From the IMG/VR virus record IMGVR_UViG_3300044631_003039, positions 1 through 34,499 of that record: a stretch of 34,499 nucleotides of DNA. One strand, given 5' to 3'. This DNA is from a virus. The notes below the pieces were generated by a model. The model did not search any database, had not been told where the DNA came from, and saw only the letters and a list, made by a program, of their open reading frames with translations. This document shows, in pieces, positions 14,767-22,002 of the stretch. The position numbers were made by a program, and so were the translations under genes. Position 1 is the first letter of the stretch. Every line of letters begins with the position of its first letter.

Positions 14767-16752
14767 GTGTCCGCCCGCCCCGTTCCTCTCGGGCAGCTCA
14801 GCCTGATGGACCTCCCGACGCTGGCCGCCAAGCCTCCTCCGGCGTCGTGGACCCCACCCACAACCCTCCCCCGGCCACGCGGGGAACTGATCTCCATCGA
14901 CACTGAGACGAACGACCAGGGTCTCGCCGAAGAGATGGGGGCTGGGTGGGCCGTCGGAGCCGGGTGGCTCTGTGGAGTCTCGATGAGCTGGGCCGGGGGG
15001 TCGGTCTACGTGCCAGTGCGGCATCCGGACACGGAGTGTCGGCCGGTGGACGAGGTCGCTCGGTGGGTGGAGTTCTTGTTCGAGAACAACACCGTCGTCT
15101 TCTTCAATTCCATCTACGACCTCGGATGGCTTCGCGCCAGCGGCGTCCGGACGTTCCCCCGGCGGATGGAGGACGCGCAGGCGATCTGCTCCATGATCGA
15201 CGAGAACTGGGACTCCTACAGCCTGGACTCGTGCTGTCAGCGAGCGGGGATCTCTGGAAAGGACGAGCACCTCCTGAACGAGGCAGCCCGCGCTCACGGC
15301 ATCCCGAAGAAGAGGGGGTCCTACAAGCATGGGTTGTGGAAGCTCCCTGCGCGCTACGTCGGACCCTACGCCGAGCAGGACACGTCGTCCACGCTGGATC
15401 TCTTCCGGGCGGTCTGGCCGGAGCTCGAGAAGGAGAAGCAGGAGGACGCCTATCGGACCGAGATGCGACTGGTGCCGTGCTTGGTGCAGATGAAGGAGAG
15501 GGGAATCCGCATCGACCTCGACAATGCCGATCGGTCCAGGACTAGGATCCGGGCCACGCGCGACGAGACCCTCCGCCAGATCGAGATTCCCGGACTCCGA
15601 CGCGCGACGACGATCGAGGACGTGAGGTCCACGAAGACGCTGGCGAGCCTGTTCGATCATCACGGGATATCCTACCCGATGACTCCGGGCGGTCGGGACC
15701 CGGTCCGAAATCCTCCGCAGCCATCCTTCGTGAAGGAGTTCCTGGAGACTGTGGAGCACCCGATCGGCGGACTCATCCGGAAGTCTCGAAAGCTCGACGA
15801 GATGGCCGAGAAGTTCATCGGCAACTACATCATGGGATTCGCGACCCGAGGCCGGATTCACGCCGAGGCGCATCCGCTGAGGAACGACGACGGTGGTGCC
15901 CGAACCAGTCGGTTCAGCTACTCGGGCCCACCGCTCCAGCAGATGCCCGCTCGGGACGAGGAGTGGGCGCCGCTCATCCGGAACTGTTTCTTGTCGGAGG
16001 AGAGTGCACGATGGAACTCCAGCGACTACAGCCAGCAGGAGCCTCGACTCGCCGTTCACTTTGCCTATCTGTGCAAGATCCACGGCGCGGAGGCAGCGGT
16101 CCGATACTACGCCGAGCTCGGCCCCAAGGCCGACTTTCACACGATGGTCGCGCAGATGGCGGGGATTGCCCGGTCGAGCGCGAAGATCATCAACCTCGGG
16201 CTGATGTATGGGATGGGTCTGAGGAAGCTGGCCTCGTCCCTGGGCCTGGATATGGAGGCGGCGGAGGCACTGATGAAACAGTATCACGCCAAGGTTCCGT
16301 GGGTGGAGGGTCTGACAAACTTCTGCAAGAACCGGGCGATGGCTCGCGGATACATCAATCTCCTGGACGGAGCTCGTCGTCATTTCCCGTTCTGGCAGCC
16401 GAGGGGAACTCGCGGGGAGGGGTCTTTCGCGCGGAGAATCGCGGCCGAGGCACGCTGGCCCAACAAGGCTCTGGAGCGCGCTTTCTGCCAGAAGGCCATG
16501 AACAGCGCGGTTCAGGGATCTGCCGCCCGCCAGACGAAGAGAGCGATGGTCGTCGCATACGAGGCAGGTCACCTGCCGATGGTGCAGATGCACGACGAGC
16601 TCTGCTTCTCCGTCGACGACCCTCGGGTCGGCGACGAGATATCCCGGATCATGATCGAGACGAGCCCGCTCGTCGTCCCGATCCGGGTGGATGTCGAGTA
16701 TGGTCCGACATGGGGTCGGGCCAAGTATAACTGGGAGGATTGTCCGACATGA
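14767..16752 (+). CDS. polA: Family A DNA polymerase (PolA-like), 661 aa
   Basis: The replicative polymerase of the phage. The 3'-5' proofreading domain has Exo I D45/E47 ('SIDTETND'), Exo II N114/D118 ('FFNSIYDLGWL') and Exo III Y201/D205 ('YAEQDTSSTLDLF'). Polymerase motif A is 'NSSDYSQQEPRLAV' (D420), motif B 'RSSAKIINLGLMYGMG' (R469, K473, Y481) and motif C 'MVQMHDELCFS' (HDE 609-611). No 5'-3' exonuclease domain is present, as usual in phages. Leu477 occupies the position of E. coli Phe762, a substitution reported in many environmental phages. GTG 14767 lies 1 base after the previous stop. Confidence 0.95.
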   Translation: MSARPVPLGQLSLMDLPTLAAKPPPASWTPPTTLPRPRGELISIDTETNDQGLAEEMGAGWAVGAGWLCGVSMSWAGGSVYVPVRHPDTECRPVDEVARWVEFLFENNTVVFFNSIYDLGWLRASGVRTFPRRMEDAQAICSMIDENWDSYSLDSCCQRAGISGKDEHLLNEAARAHGIPKKRGSYKHGLWKLPARYVGPYAEQDTSSTLDLFRAVWPELEKEKQEDAYRTEMRLVPCLVQMKERGIRIDLDNADRSRTRIRATRDETLRQIEIPGLRRATTIEDVRSTKTLASLFDHHGISYPMTPGGRDPVRNPPQPSFVKEFLETVEHPIGGLIRKSRKLDEMAEKFIGNYIMGFATRGRIHAEAHPLRNDDGGARTSRFSYSGPPLQQMPARDEEWAPLIRNCFLSEESARWNSSDYSQQEPRLAVHFAYLCKIHGAEAAVRYYAELGPKADFHTMVAQMAGIARSSAKIINLGLMYGMGLRKLASSLGLDMEAAEALMKQYHAKVPWVEGLTNFCKNRAMARGYINLLDGARRHFPFWQPRGTRGEGSFARRIAAEARWPNKALERAFCQKAMNSAVQGSAARQTKRAMVVAYEAGHLPMVQMHDELCFSVDDPRVGDEISRIMIETSPLVVPIRVDVEYGPTWGRAKYNWEDCPT

Positions 16753-17192
16753 TCTACCAACCCAAAGTGACTGACTTGGTCGCGATGAAATCCATGATGG
16801 GAGGGGTGAAGAGGTTCCACGATGCGTGCGGGATCGTAACGCCGTCCTCGGCGAGCATTCCGACTCCGGATCGGGTCGAGTTGCGGCAGAAGTTGATCCG
16901 GGAGGAGGTGTGCGACGAGCTCCTCCCCGCACTGGAGCGCGGTGATCTCCCGAAGATCGCCGACGGCATCGCCGACGCCATCGTCGTCCTTCTCGGGACC
17001 GCCCTGGAGTATGGGATCCCGGAGCACATCGTCTGGGGGATCGTCCTGGCCGCGAACGACGCGAAGATCGATCCCGAGTCCGGTTTCGTCCGGAAGCGGG
17101 CGGACGGGAAGATCCTGAAGCCCGAGGGATGGGTGGCGCCCGACGGCCAGATCTCTGGGGTTCTGGCGAGCCAGCTGCTGGAAGTGTCGTGA
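16749..17192 (+). CDS. MazG-like nucleotide pyrophosphohydrolase, 147 aa
   Basis: An all-alpha NTP pyrophosphohydrolase that hydrolyses (d)NTPs to monophosphates. The metal-binding pattern E52-E53...E57 ('IREEVCDELLPAL') and D72...D76 ('ADGIADAIVVLLGTALEYGI') is intact, followed by 'AANDAKI' and 'KRADGKILKPEGW', which are typical of MazG-like and phage members. It could clear a canonical dNTP from the pool or lower ppGpp. ATG 16749 overlaps the polymerase stop and has GGAGG ten bases upstream. Confidence 0.85.
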   Translation: MIYQPKVTDLVAMKSMMGGVKRFHDACGIVTPSSASIPTPDRVELRQKLIREEVCDELLPALERGDLPKIADGIADAIVVLLGTALEYGIPEHIVWGIVLAANDAKIDPESGFVRKRADGKILKPEGWVAPDGQISGVLASQLLEVS

Positions 17193-17632
17193 GCACCCGC
17201 CGCCGGTCTGACGACGGCCTCCGCCGGATCGTCCAGGACAAGATCCCTCGGGCGCACTGGCAGCCGATCGAGACCGGCGGCATCGCCCCCGGCGTGCCCG
17301 ATCTGAACGGAGTCCTGGCGGGAACCGAGTCGTGGGTGGAGTGCAAGGCCACGGACACGATGCGGATCAAATTCGAGCCGGGTCAAATTCCGTGGATCGA
17401 TCGCAGAACGCGAGCCGGGGGGCGGGTGTGGATCGCCATCCGGCGTCGCCACGAGGGTGGTCTGAGGAGGGGTCCCGCAGTGGATCAGCTCTGGCTGTAT
17501 CCTGGCTACGTCGTGAAGGAGCTGGCGTCCCTCACTCTGGACGACCCCCTGATCTCGATGTCCGGATCCATGTGGGAGGGAGGTCCGTCCGGATGGAACT
17601 GGACTCGGGTGGAGGCCAGGATCTTCGGGTGA
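17189..17632 (+). CDS. PD-(D/E)XK nuclease (VRR-NUC-like), 147 aa
   Basis: 'GIAPGVPDLNGV' (31-42, D38) and 'SWVECKATD' (48-56, E51 and K53) form the PD...ExK core, and Gln66 in 'FEPGQIPWI' matches the helix that follows in VRR-NUC and Holliday-junction-resolvase-like nucleases. The likely role is cutting branched or structured DNA during replication and packaging. GTG 17189 overlaps the MazG stop and is the last gene of the run that began with the TS-like gene. A promoter region follows. Confidence 0.8.
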   Translation: MSTRRRSDDGLRRIVQDKIPRAHWQPIETGGIAPGVPDLNGVLAGTESWVECKATDTMRIKFEPGQIPWIDRRTRAGGRVWIAIRRRHEGGLRRGPAVDQLWLYPGYVVKELASLTLDDPLISMSGSMWEGGPSGWNWTRVEARIFG

Positions 17633-17640
17633 TCTCCAGG

Positions 17641-17664
17641 AATTCTTGCTGGTCCCGAAGAATT
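17641..17664 (+). repeat. 7-bp inverted repeat next to promoter
   Basis: aattctt / aagaatt with a 10-base loop, right after the nuclease gene. Each arm contains the A[AG]GAATT element that precedes the -35 at other family promoters, so this site carries two copies in opposite orientation. It may be a dimeric operator. Confidence 0.45.
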
Positions 17665-17668
17665 GGTC

Positions 17669-17697
17669 TTTTCGGATCGTCTCGGTCCAGCTACAAC
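17669..17697 (+). promoter_or_regulatory. Phage promoter (family site 5)
   Basis: TTTTCG (17669-17674), 17 bases, TACAAC (17692-17697), with AAGAATT 11 bases before the -35. Transcription would begin near 17704, just before the leader stem-loop. Confidence 0.65.
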
Positions 17698-17709
17698 TGG
17701 TGTATCAAG

Positions 17710-17726
17710 CGGGCGGTGGTCGCCCG
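17710..17726 (+). promoter_or_regulatory. 5'-leader stem-loop (leader 1)
   Basis: cgggcg-GTGGT-cgcccg, a 6-bp stem with 5-base loop beginning a few bases after the expected transcription start. It is followed by AACTCAGGAGG and the ATG at 17748. The same arrangement occurs at 19413, 22477 and 25306. Confidence 0.65.
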
Positions 17727-17747
17727 GTAACTCAGGAGGCTCCCTCG

Positions 17748-18278
17748 ATGTCCGCTTTCCTCGCAAACCTCTCCTCCTCCACCTCGCGTCGCGAAGTCGC
17801 CGAGACCGTCATCAAGATCCAGACCTACCTCGGCCTCAGGCCCAACTCCGTCAACACCCTGATCAAGAAGCCCGTCGAAGAGCTCCACGAGCTCGTTGGC
17901 ACGCTCCTCGGCGACGAGCTCGTCCTCAACGACGCTGGCGAGGTCGCCCCGGTCCCTGCGCTGGTCGAGGCCCCCAAGACCGACGACGCTTCCACCGACA
18001 CCTCCGGCACCGAAGAGGGTGACGACGAGGCCGACGACGGCCGCACCTCCAAGCTGGCCCCTCCGGGCCACGTCATCACCGTCACCACCGTCCTCTCCGG
18101 TGCCAAGTTCCGGGCTGGCTCCGCCTCCGCCAAGCGGTTCGGTTTGCTGGAGTCCGGGATCACGGTCTCCGAGTTCGTCAAGCGCTGCGCCGATGTTGGG
18201 GACGAGCGCGGCCTGCGGACCATCCGCAAGGCGCTGCGCCGTGGCTACATCACCCTGGCGCCTGCCGTCGCGGAGTAA
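17748..18278 (+). CDS. Acidic-linker protein with FR/KPGS domain, 176 aa
   Basis: ATG 17748 has a strong AGGAGG and a structured leader. Residues 1-60 are helical ('REVAETVIKIQTYLGLRP', 'KKPVEELHELVGTLLGDELV'), residues 75-100 are a very acidic low-complexity linker, and residues ~119-170 ('AKFRAGSASAKRFGLLESGI' and 'IRKALRRGYITL') are a small domain related to those at the ends of 9694 and 26461. C-ending codons dominate, suggesting high expression. A terminator hairpin follows, so it appears to be its own transcription unit. Function unknown; a DNA-binding or scaffold role is a guess. Confidence 0.78.
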   Translation: MSAFLANLSSSTSRREVAETVIKIQTYLGLRPNSVNTLIKKPVEELHELVGTLLGDELVLNDAGEVAPVPALVEAPKTDDASTDTSGTEEGDDEADDGRTSKLAPPGHVITVTTVLSGAKFRAGSASAKRFGLLESGITVSEFVKRCADVGDERGLRTIRKALRRGYITLAPAVAE

Positions 18279-18297
18279 GCCTCGGTTCGGGTTGGCC

Positions 18298-18323
18298 GGA
18301 GCCCCAGCGACGCCTGGGGCTCC
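18298..18323 (+). terminator. Probable intrinsic terminator
   Basis: Perfect 10-bp stem ggagccccag / ctggggctcc with a 6-base loop, 19 bases after the stop, followed by GCACGTTTC. It separates the previous gene from the one at 18347. Confidence 0.7.
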
Positions 18324-18346
18324 GCACGTTTCAAGGGAGAACCGTC

Positions 18347-18646
18347 GTGTCCATCACATTCTCGACCACCACTCTGGGCACTTCGCCGGACGGTCCGGTG
18401 TTCGTGGATCACCCGAGCTCGAGATCGACAAATTTTGCAACCGCGAGTGCCCTTCGCGTCCTGTCGATTATGGGCGTAGACGCCAGCTACTGCGGATCTC
18501 TGACTCTCGAGGAGGCGACTCGGGCGATCAGTGTCGCCCGATCGAGTTCTGAGCTCTATGGGGACGACCGCCTCCGAGTGGACGCCATCTACAGAGTCGT
18601 CCAGCAAGGTCGCCTCATCGGCGCCACTCATCTTTCCTGGGCGTAG
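18347..18646 (+). CDS. Hypothetical protein, 99 aa
   Basis: GTG 18347 has AAGGGAGAA upstream. No family recognised. The C-terminal half has helical segments ('LTLEEATRAISVARSSSELY', 'RVDAIYRVVQQGRLIGATHL'). As it lies after a hairpin and has no family promoter of its own, it may be expressed by read-through from 17748. Confidence 0.65.
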   Translation: MSITFSTTTLGTSPDGPVFVDHPSSRSTNFATASALRVLSIMGVDASYCGSLTLEEATRAISVARSSSELYGDDRLRVDAIYRVVQQGRLIGATHLSWA

Positions 18647-18659
18647 CCAGGAATTCGTC

Positions 18660-18688
18660 TTTCGCCCTGATCAGTGCGGACCTAGACT
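18660..18688 (+). promoter_or_regulatory. Phage promoter (family site 6)
   Basis: TTTCGC (18660-18665), 17 bases, TAGACT (18683-18688) followed by GAG, with AGGAATT 11 bases before the -35. One of the best matches to the family. Confidence 0.75.
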
Positions 18689-18717
18689 GAGCTGGTGTTC
18701 AACGAGGAGTCGCGTCC

Positions 18718-19353
18718 ATGTCCAGTCGCTATAAGTCCGAGACCTTCAACACCGAGCCGGCCTCGGCGCTCGAGACCCTGATCTCCGACGCCGAGGGGAT
18801 CCGCGAGGAGCTCACCGAGTGGAAGGACAACCTTCCGGAGAGCCTCCAGAGCGGAGAGAAGGCGTCCGCTCTGGAGGACGCCGCGTATACGATCGAAGAC
18901 GCCGTCTCCAACCTCCAGGGGATCGACGAGAGCGATCTGACCGGGATCCTCCGGACGAAGATCCCGGCGCAGGAGGAGATCCCCTCCGATCCGGATCAGG
19001 TCCAGCTCCCCACCGAGGAGGACTGCCTGATCGTCGTCGGCGTCCAGCTGCGCCCCGGGAAGAAGCGGGGCCGCGAGAGTCGGGTGGTGCGCCTCGCCAA
19101 CGCAGCGGCCCACGGGTCGGCGATCCGGGAAGAGCTCGACACGTGGCTCCACAACGCTCGGGAGTGGGTCGAGAAGGTCCGTGCGGTCTATCCGGAGGAG
19201 AACGTCGAGGAGATGACCAATCACCTGGAGGCTGTGGAGATCGCCGTCAAGGCAGTCCAGTCGAAGATCGACGAGGCCGATGAGATCTACTCCACGATCG
19301 AGGAGGCTGTCGGCTCCCTGGAGGGCGTCGAGATTCCCGGGATGTATGGCTGA
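18718..19353 (+). CDS. Acidic helical/coiled-coil protein, 211 aa
   Basis: ATG 18718 has ACGAGGAG upstream and a family promoter. The protein is strongly acidic, with two long helical halves (about 15-75 and 135-205, for example 'AIREELDTWLHNAREWVEKV') flanking a short beta segment 'DCLIVVGVQLRPGKKRG'. Such acidic coiled-coil proteins are often anti-host or scaffold proteins. No family recognised. It appears to be a single-gene unit between two promoters. Confidence 0.75.
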   Translation: MSSRYKSETFNTEPASALETLISDAEGIREELTEWKDNLPESLQSGEKASALEDAAYTIEDAVSNLQGIDESDLTGILRTKIPAQEEIPSDPDQVQLPTEEDCLIVVGVQLRPGKKRGRESRVVRLANAAAHGSAIREELDTWLHNAREWVEKVRAVYPEENVEEMTNHLEAVEIAVKAVQSKIDEADEIYSTIEEAVGSLEGVEIPGMYG

Positions 19354-19376
19354 TCCGCGTCGCTCAAGAATTCCTC

Positions 19377-19405
19377 TTTCGCTTCTCGTGAGGGTCGGCT
19401 AGAAG
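19377..19405 (+). promoter_or_regulatory. Phage promoter (family site 7)
   Basis: TTTCGC (19377-19382), 17 bases, TAGAAG (19400-19405), with AAGAATT 11 bases before the -35. An imperfect inverted repeat (19366-19376 and 19402-19412, 9 of 11 matching) flanks the core promoter. Confidence 0.7.
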
Positions 19406-19412
19406 AGTTCTT

Positions 19413-19427
19413 GGGCGGTCGTCGCTC
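19413..19427 (+). promoter_or_regulatory. 5'-leader stem-loop (leader 2)
   Basis: gggcg-GTCGT-cgctc, 5 bp including one G-U pair, starting at the expected transcription start, then AGAGGAGG and GTG 19444. Same layout as leader 1. Confidence 0.55.
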
Positions 19428-19443
19428 GACAGAGGAGGTTCCA

Positions 19444-20430
19444 GTGTCCGATCAAGAATTCACCGAAGAGCAGCTCACCGCGATCCGCCGGGTCGAGAAA
19501 CTCCTCACGCTCTCGAAGCGGGGTGGGACCGAGGAGGAGGCCACCGCCGCTGCGGCCAAGGCGCAGGAGCTTCTGGAGCTCTACAACCTCGACATGGCCA
19601 AGATCTCTGCAGCCGGGGGCGGCGGGGTCGACTCCGGGAAGCGCGAGCAGGCGAAGGTTCGTGGCGGAGCACGTTCCTGGGAGAGGGATCTCTGGGGTGC
19701 AGTCGCCCGCCTGAACTTCTGCCTCTACTTCCCGGGCTGCGCCTACATCACGATCAAGAGGAAGGGGCAGACGAGGACGCGGGTCACGTCCAATCACGTG
19801 GTCATCGGCCGGACGGTCAACGTCCGACTGACCCAGTCCATCGCGACCTATCTCCGGGACGCTATCGAGAGGATCCTCCGGGAGCGCAACGGCAACGATC
19901 CAAGCCAGCTCCACTCCAACTGGTCCAACAGCTTCCGTCGTGGCGCGTTCGATCGCCTGTGCGAGCGGCTCGAAAACCGGCGCAACGAGAAACTCGCCGA
20001 GGAGCGCGAGCGCCAGGCCAAGGCGACCCGGGACGCGGCCGGATACTCGTCCGGAACGGCGCTCGTTCTGTCCAGCTACATCGATCGGGAGAACGACGCC
20101 AACTACGACTTCCTCTACGGCGAGGGGTGGTCGGCGAAACAGGCGGCGGATCGAGCGGACCGAGCCGAGCGGGCCAGGGTCCAGCGAGAGGAGCACACGA
20201 AGTGGGCCGCCGAGCACCCCCAGGAGGCCCGCGAGCTCGAGAAGAAGCGTCGGGAGGAGGGCGAGGCTCTCCGCAAGAAGTGGGCGAACCGTGGCAAGGG
20301 GTCGCGGGGCGGGAAGGTTGGTCCCGACATCGACAACGGCGCATACTGGTCGGGCTACGATCGAGCCAACGAGGTTGGCCTCGACGAGCAGGTCCAGTCC
20401 GCTCCCGGCCAGCGGAGGATTGCGTCGTGA
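19444..20430 (+). CDS. DUF2786 family protein, 328 aa
   Basis: 'VEKLLTLSKRGGTEEEATAA' followed by 'AAKAQELLELYNLDMAKI' (about 14-52) is the DUF2786 signature. The middle region ('WERDLWGAVARLNFCLYF', 'VVIGRTVNVRLTQSIATYLR') fits the domain that usually follows it. The C-terminal ~100 residues are a charged, Arg/Glu/Ala-rich helix ('AADRADRAERARVQREEHTK') ending in a Gly/Lys-rich tail. These proteins occur in many phages and plasmids, with unknown function. GTG 19444 has AGAGGAGG. The stop overlaps the Toprim gene by 4 bases, so the two are likely functional partners. Confidence 0.82.
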   Translation: MSDQEFTEEQLTAIRRVEKLLTLSKRGGTEEEATAAAAKAQELLELYNLDMAKISAAGGGGVDSGKREQAKVRGGARSWERDLWGAVARLNFCLYFPGCAYITIKRKGQTRTRVTSNHVVIGRTVNVRLTQSIATYLRDAIERILRERNGNDPSQLHSNWSNSFRRGAFDRLCERLENRRNEKLAEERERQAKATRDAAGYSSGTALVLSSYIDRENDANYDFLYGEGWSAKQAADRADRAERARVQREEHTKWAAEHPQEARELEKKRREEGEALRKKWANRGKGSRGGKVGPDIDNGAYWSGYDRANEVGLDEQVQSAPGQRRIAS

Positions 20431-21320
20431 CCCTACTCGCCTACGAGCGGAAGAAGCTCTCGGACGACCGACTCCGGACCATCGGTATCGCCAACGAGAT
20501 CATCGAGGAGTACGAGAAGGCGGGACTGTCGCTGACGCTCCGTCAGCTCTACTATCAGTTCGTCGCCCGCGGTCTGATCGAAAACTCGGACCGCAGCTAC
20601 GATCGCCTCGGGTCCGCCATCAACGACGGACGGATGGGCGGCCTGATCTCATGGACCGCGATCGAGGACCGGACCCGGAACCTCATGGGGATCAACACCT
20701 TCCGGAGCCCTGCGGAGCTCCTGCGGTCGGCCCGGAGCCGATACGCGAAGGACCTCTGGAGGGACCAGGAGTGGCGACCGGAGGTGTGGGTCGAGAAGGA
20801 CGCACTCGTCGGCGTCATCGGAGGTATCTGCCAGGAGCTCCGTGTGGACTACTTCGCCTGCCGAGGCTACAACAGCCAGTCGGAGCAGTGGAGGGCTGGC
20901 CAGCGGCTCGCCCGATACGTCCAGAAGGGGCAGCGGCCGATCATCTTCCATCTGGGGGACCACGATCCGTCGGGTATCGACATGACTCGGGACAACACCG
21001 AGCGGCTCGGCCTCTTCGCCGGGACTCCAGTCATGGTCGTTCGGTTGGCGCTGAACATGGACCAGGTCCGCCACTACAATCCTCCGCCGAACCCGGCAAA
21101 GCTCAGCGACAGTCGGGCGCGGGACTACGTCTCGAAGTTCGGCGACGAGAGCTGGGAGCTCGATGCTCTGGACCCCAGGGTCATCCAGCGACTGATCCGT
21201 GAGAACGTCGAGCGGATCCGGAACGAGTCCATCTGGCAGGAGGCACTGGCCGACGAGGCAGCCGACCTCGACGAGATCGACATCATGATCGAACGAATGA
21301 CGGGAGGAGACGAGCAGTGA
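20427..21320 (+). CDS. Toprim-domain protein, Topo VI A/Spo11-like, 297 aa
   Basis: The N-terminal ~100 residues look like a winged-helix part ('LSLTLRQLYYQFVARGLI', with a second 'RSYDRLGSAINDGR'). The Toprim metal-binding motifs follow: 'EVWVEKDAL' (Glu123) and 'HLGDHDPSGIDMTRD' (Asp178, Asp180). WH plus Toprim is the layout of topoisomerase VI A/Spo11 and related phage proteins. Such proteins nick or bind DNA with Mg2+; no catalytic Tyr can be assigned with confidence. GTG 20427 overlaps the DUF2786 stop. Confidence 0.75.
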   Translation: MTLLAYERKKLSDDRLRTIGIANEIIEEYEKAGLSLTLRQLYYQFVARGLIENSDRSYDRLGSAINDGRMGGLISWTAIEDRTRNLMGINTFRSPAELLRSARSRYAKDLWRDQEWRPEVWVEKDALVGVIGGICQELRVDYFACRGYNSQSEQWRAGQRLARYVQKGQRPIIFHLGDHDPSGIDMTRDNTERLGLFAGTPVMVVRLALNMDQVRHYNPPPNPAKLSDSRARDYVSKFGDESWELDALDPRVIQRLIRENVERIRNESIWQEALADEAADLDEIDIMIERMTGGDEQ

Positions 21321-21472
21321 GCAAGGTTCAGGAACACGAGATCGACTGGTATGTCTGCACGGCGGATGAGTCGGACGTCGAGGCTTACCCTGGACTCGGC
21401 GCAGCCCAACCCGAACTGGAAGTGACCACCCCCGGCAAGAAATCTCTTTGGCCGGGGGGCGGTCCGCGCTAG
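21317..21472 (+). CDS. Small hypothetical protein, 51 aa
   Basis: GTG 21317 overlaps the Toprim stop and has GGGAGGAGACGAG upstream. The product is acidic at the start and Gly/Pro rich at the end, with no recognisable family. Its last third lies over the promoter for the next gene, and its TAG stop is the first half of that -10 box. Confidence 0.5.
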   Translation: MSKVQEHEIDWYVCTADESDVEAYPGLGAAQPELEVTTPGKKSLWPGGGPR

Positions 21473-21475
21473 AGT
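21447..21475 (+). promoter_or_regulatory. Phage promoter (family site 8) within a hairpin
   Basis: TTTGGC (21447-21452), 17 bases, TAGAGT (21470-21475), followed by GAC. An 8-bp inverted repeat (cccccggc at 21429-21436, gccggggg at 21451-21458) brackets the -35 region, leaving it partly in the 14-base loop. This could be an operator or an upstream terminator. Confidence 0.6.
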
Positions 21476-21502
21476 GACTGGGTCCAGTAGGAGGAGGCTC
21501 GG

Positions 21503-21817
21503 GTGGATCTTCAGGAGTTCAAGAGGCTTGTGGGGGAGGGTCGCCGTCGCGTCCAACTCCCCGTCGCGGAGGACGGGGGTCCGGCCGAGAGGGGATTCCT
21601 CGCGGATCCGGAGTCGTGCCTTCGGGACCAGTCGACGGGGGCCAACAAGGACGATCCGATGATGATGGTCGTCGTCAACAGAGAATTCGTCGCCCCGAGG
21701 TTCGACGACGGGTATCGCGAGCTCAGCGTGTCCCAGATCGTGGAGTTCCTTCCGGACGTCGACGTCGGGGGGCTGCCGGAGGTCGGCTGGGACCCGTTCG
21801 CGGAGGAGGAGTCGTGA
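21503..21817 (+). CDS. Hypothetical protein, 104 aa
   Basis: GTG 21503 is preceded by AGGAGGAGG and a family promoter. The product is acidic with a beta-rich core ('PMMMVVVNREFVAPRFDDGY') and ends in 'EEES'. No family recognised. It overlaps the next gene by GTGA. Confidence 0.65.
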   Translation: MDLQEFKRLVGEGRRRVQLPVAEDGGPAERGFLADPESCLRDQSTGANKDDPMMMVVVNREFVAPRFDDGYRELSVSQIVEFLPDVDVGGLPEVGWDPFAEEES

Positions 21818-22002
21818 GGGACGACCCGAGCGAGCGGAGCTGGAGAGGGTACTCGTCCGCGCTCGCGGATACGCCTCGGAAGAGCCTCCCGACCCGACGC
21901 TGGACGAAAAGCGATATCGACGAGCACGCTCGGTTCATGGATCGGTGGCGGGCGGATCACGAGTCGACGGGGCAGGTCCGTCGCAGACCCGGAGCGGAGT
22001 GA
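21814..22002 (+). CDS. Small basic hypothetical protein, 62 aa
   Basis: GTG 21814 overlaps the preceding stop, with GGAGGAGGA upstream. The product is highly charged and Arg-rich, with a single likely helix ('SDIDEHARFMDRWRADHE'). It could be a nucleic-acid-binding peptide. No family recognised. Confidence 0.58.
   Translation: MRDDPSERSWRGYSSALADTPRKSLPTRRWTKSDIDEHARFMDRWRADHESTGQVRRRPGAE

Noticed and set aside
13198-17192. Possible 2-aminoadenine (Z) genome, given an HD enzyme, a MazG-like enzyme and a family A polymerase together
   Set aside because: No PurZ gene is visible in this window, and these enzymes also fit thymidine modification. Only a PurZ homologue elsewhere in the genome would revive the idea.
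14674-17370. 898-aa leftward open frame opposite the DNA polymerase
   Set aside because: It mirrors polymerase, MazG and nuclease genes, which show clear catalytic motifs; the antisense product has none.
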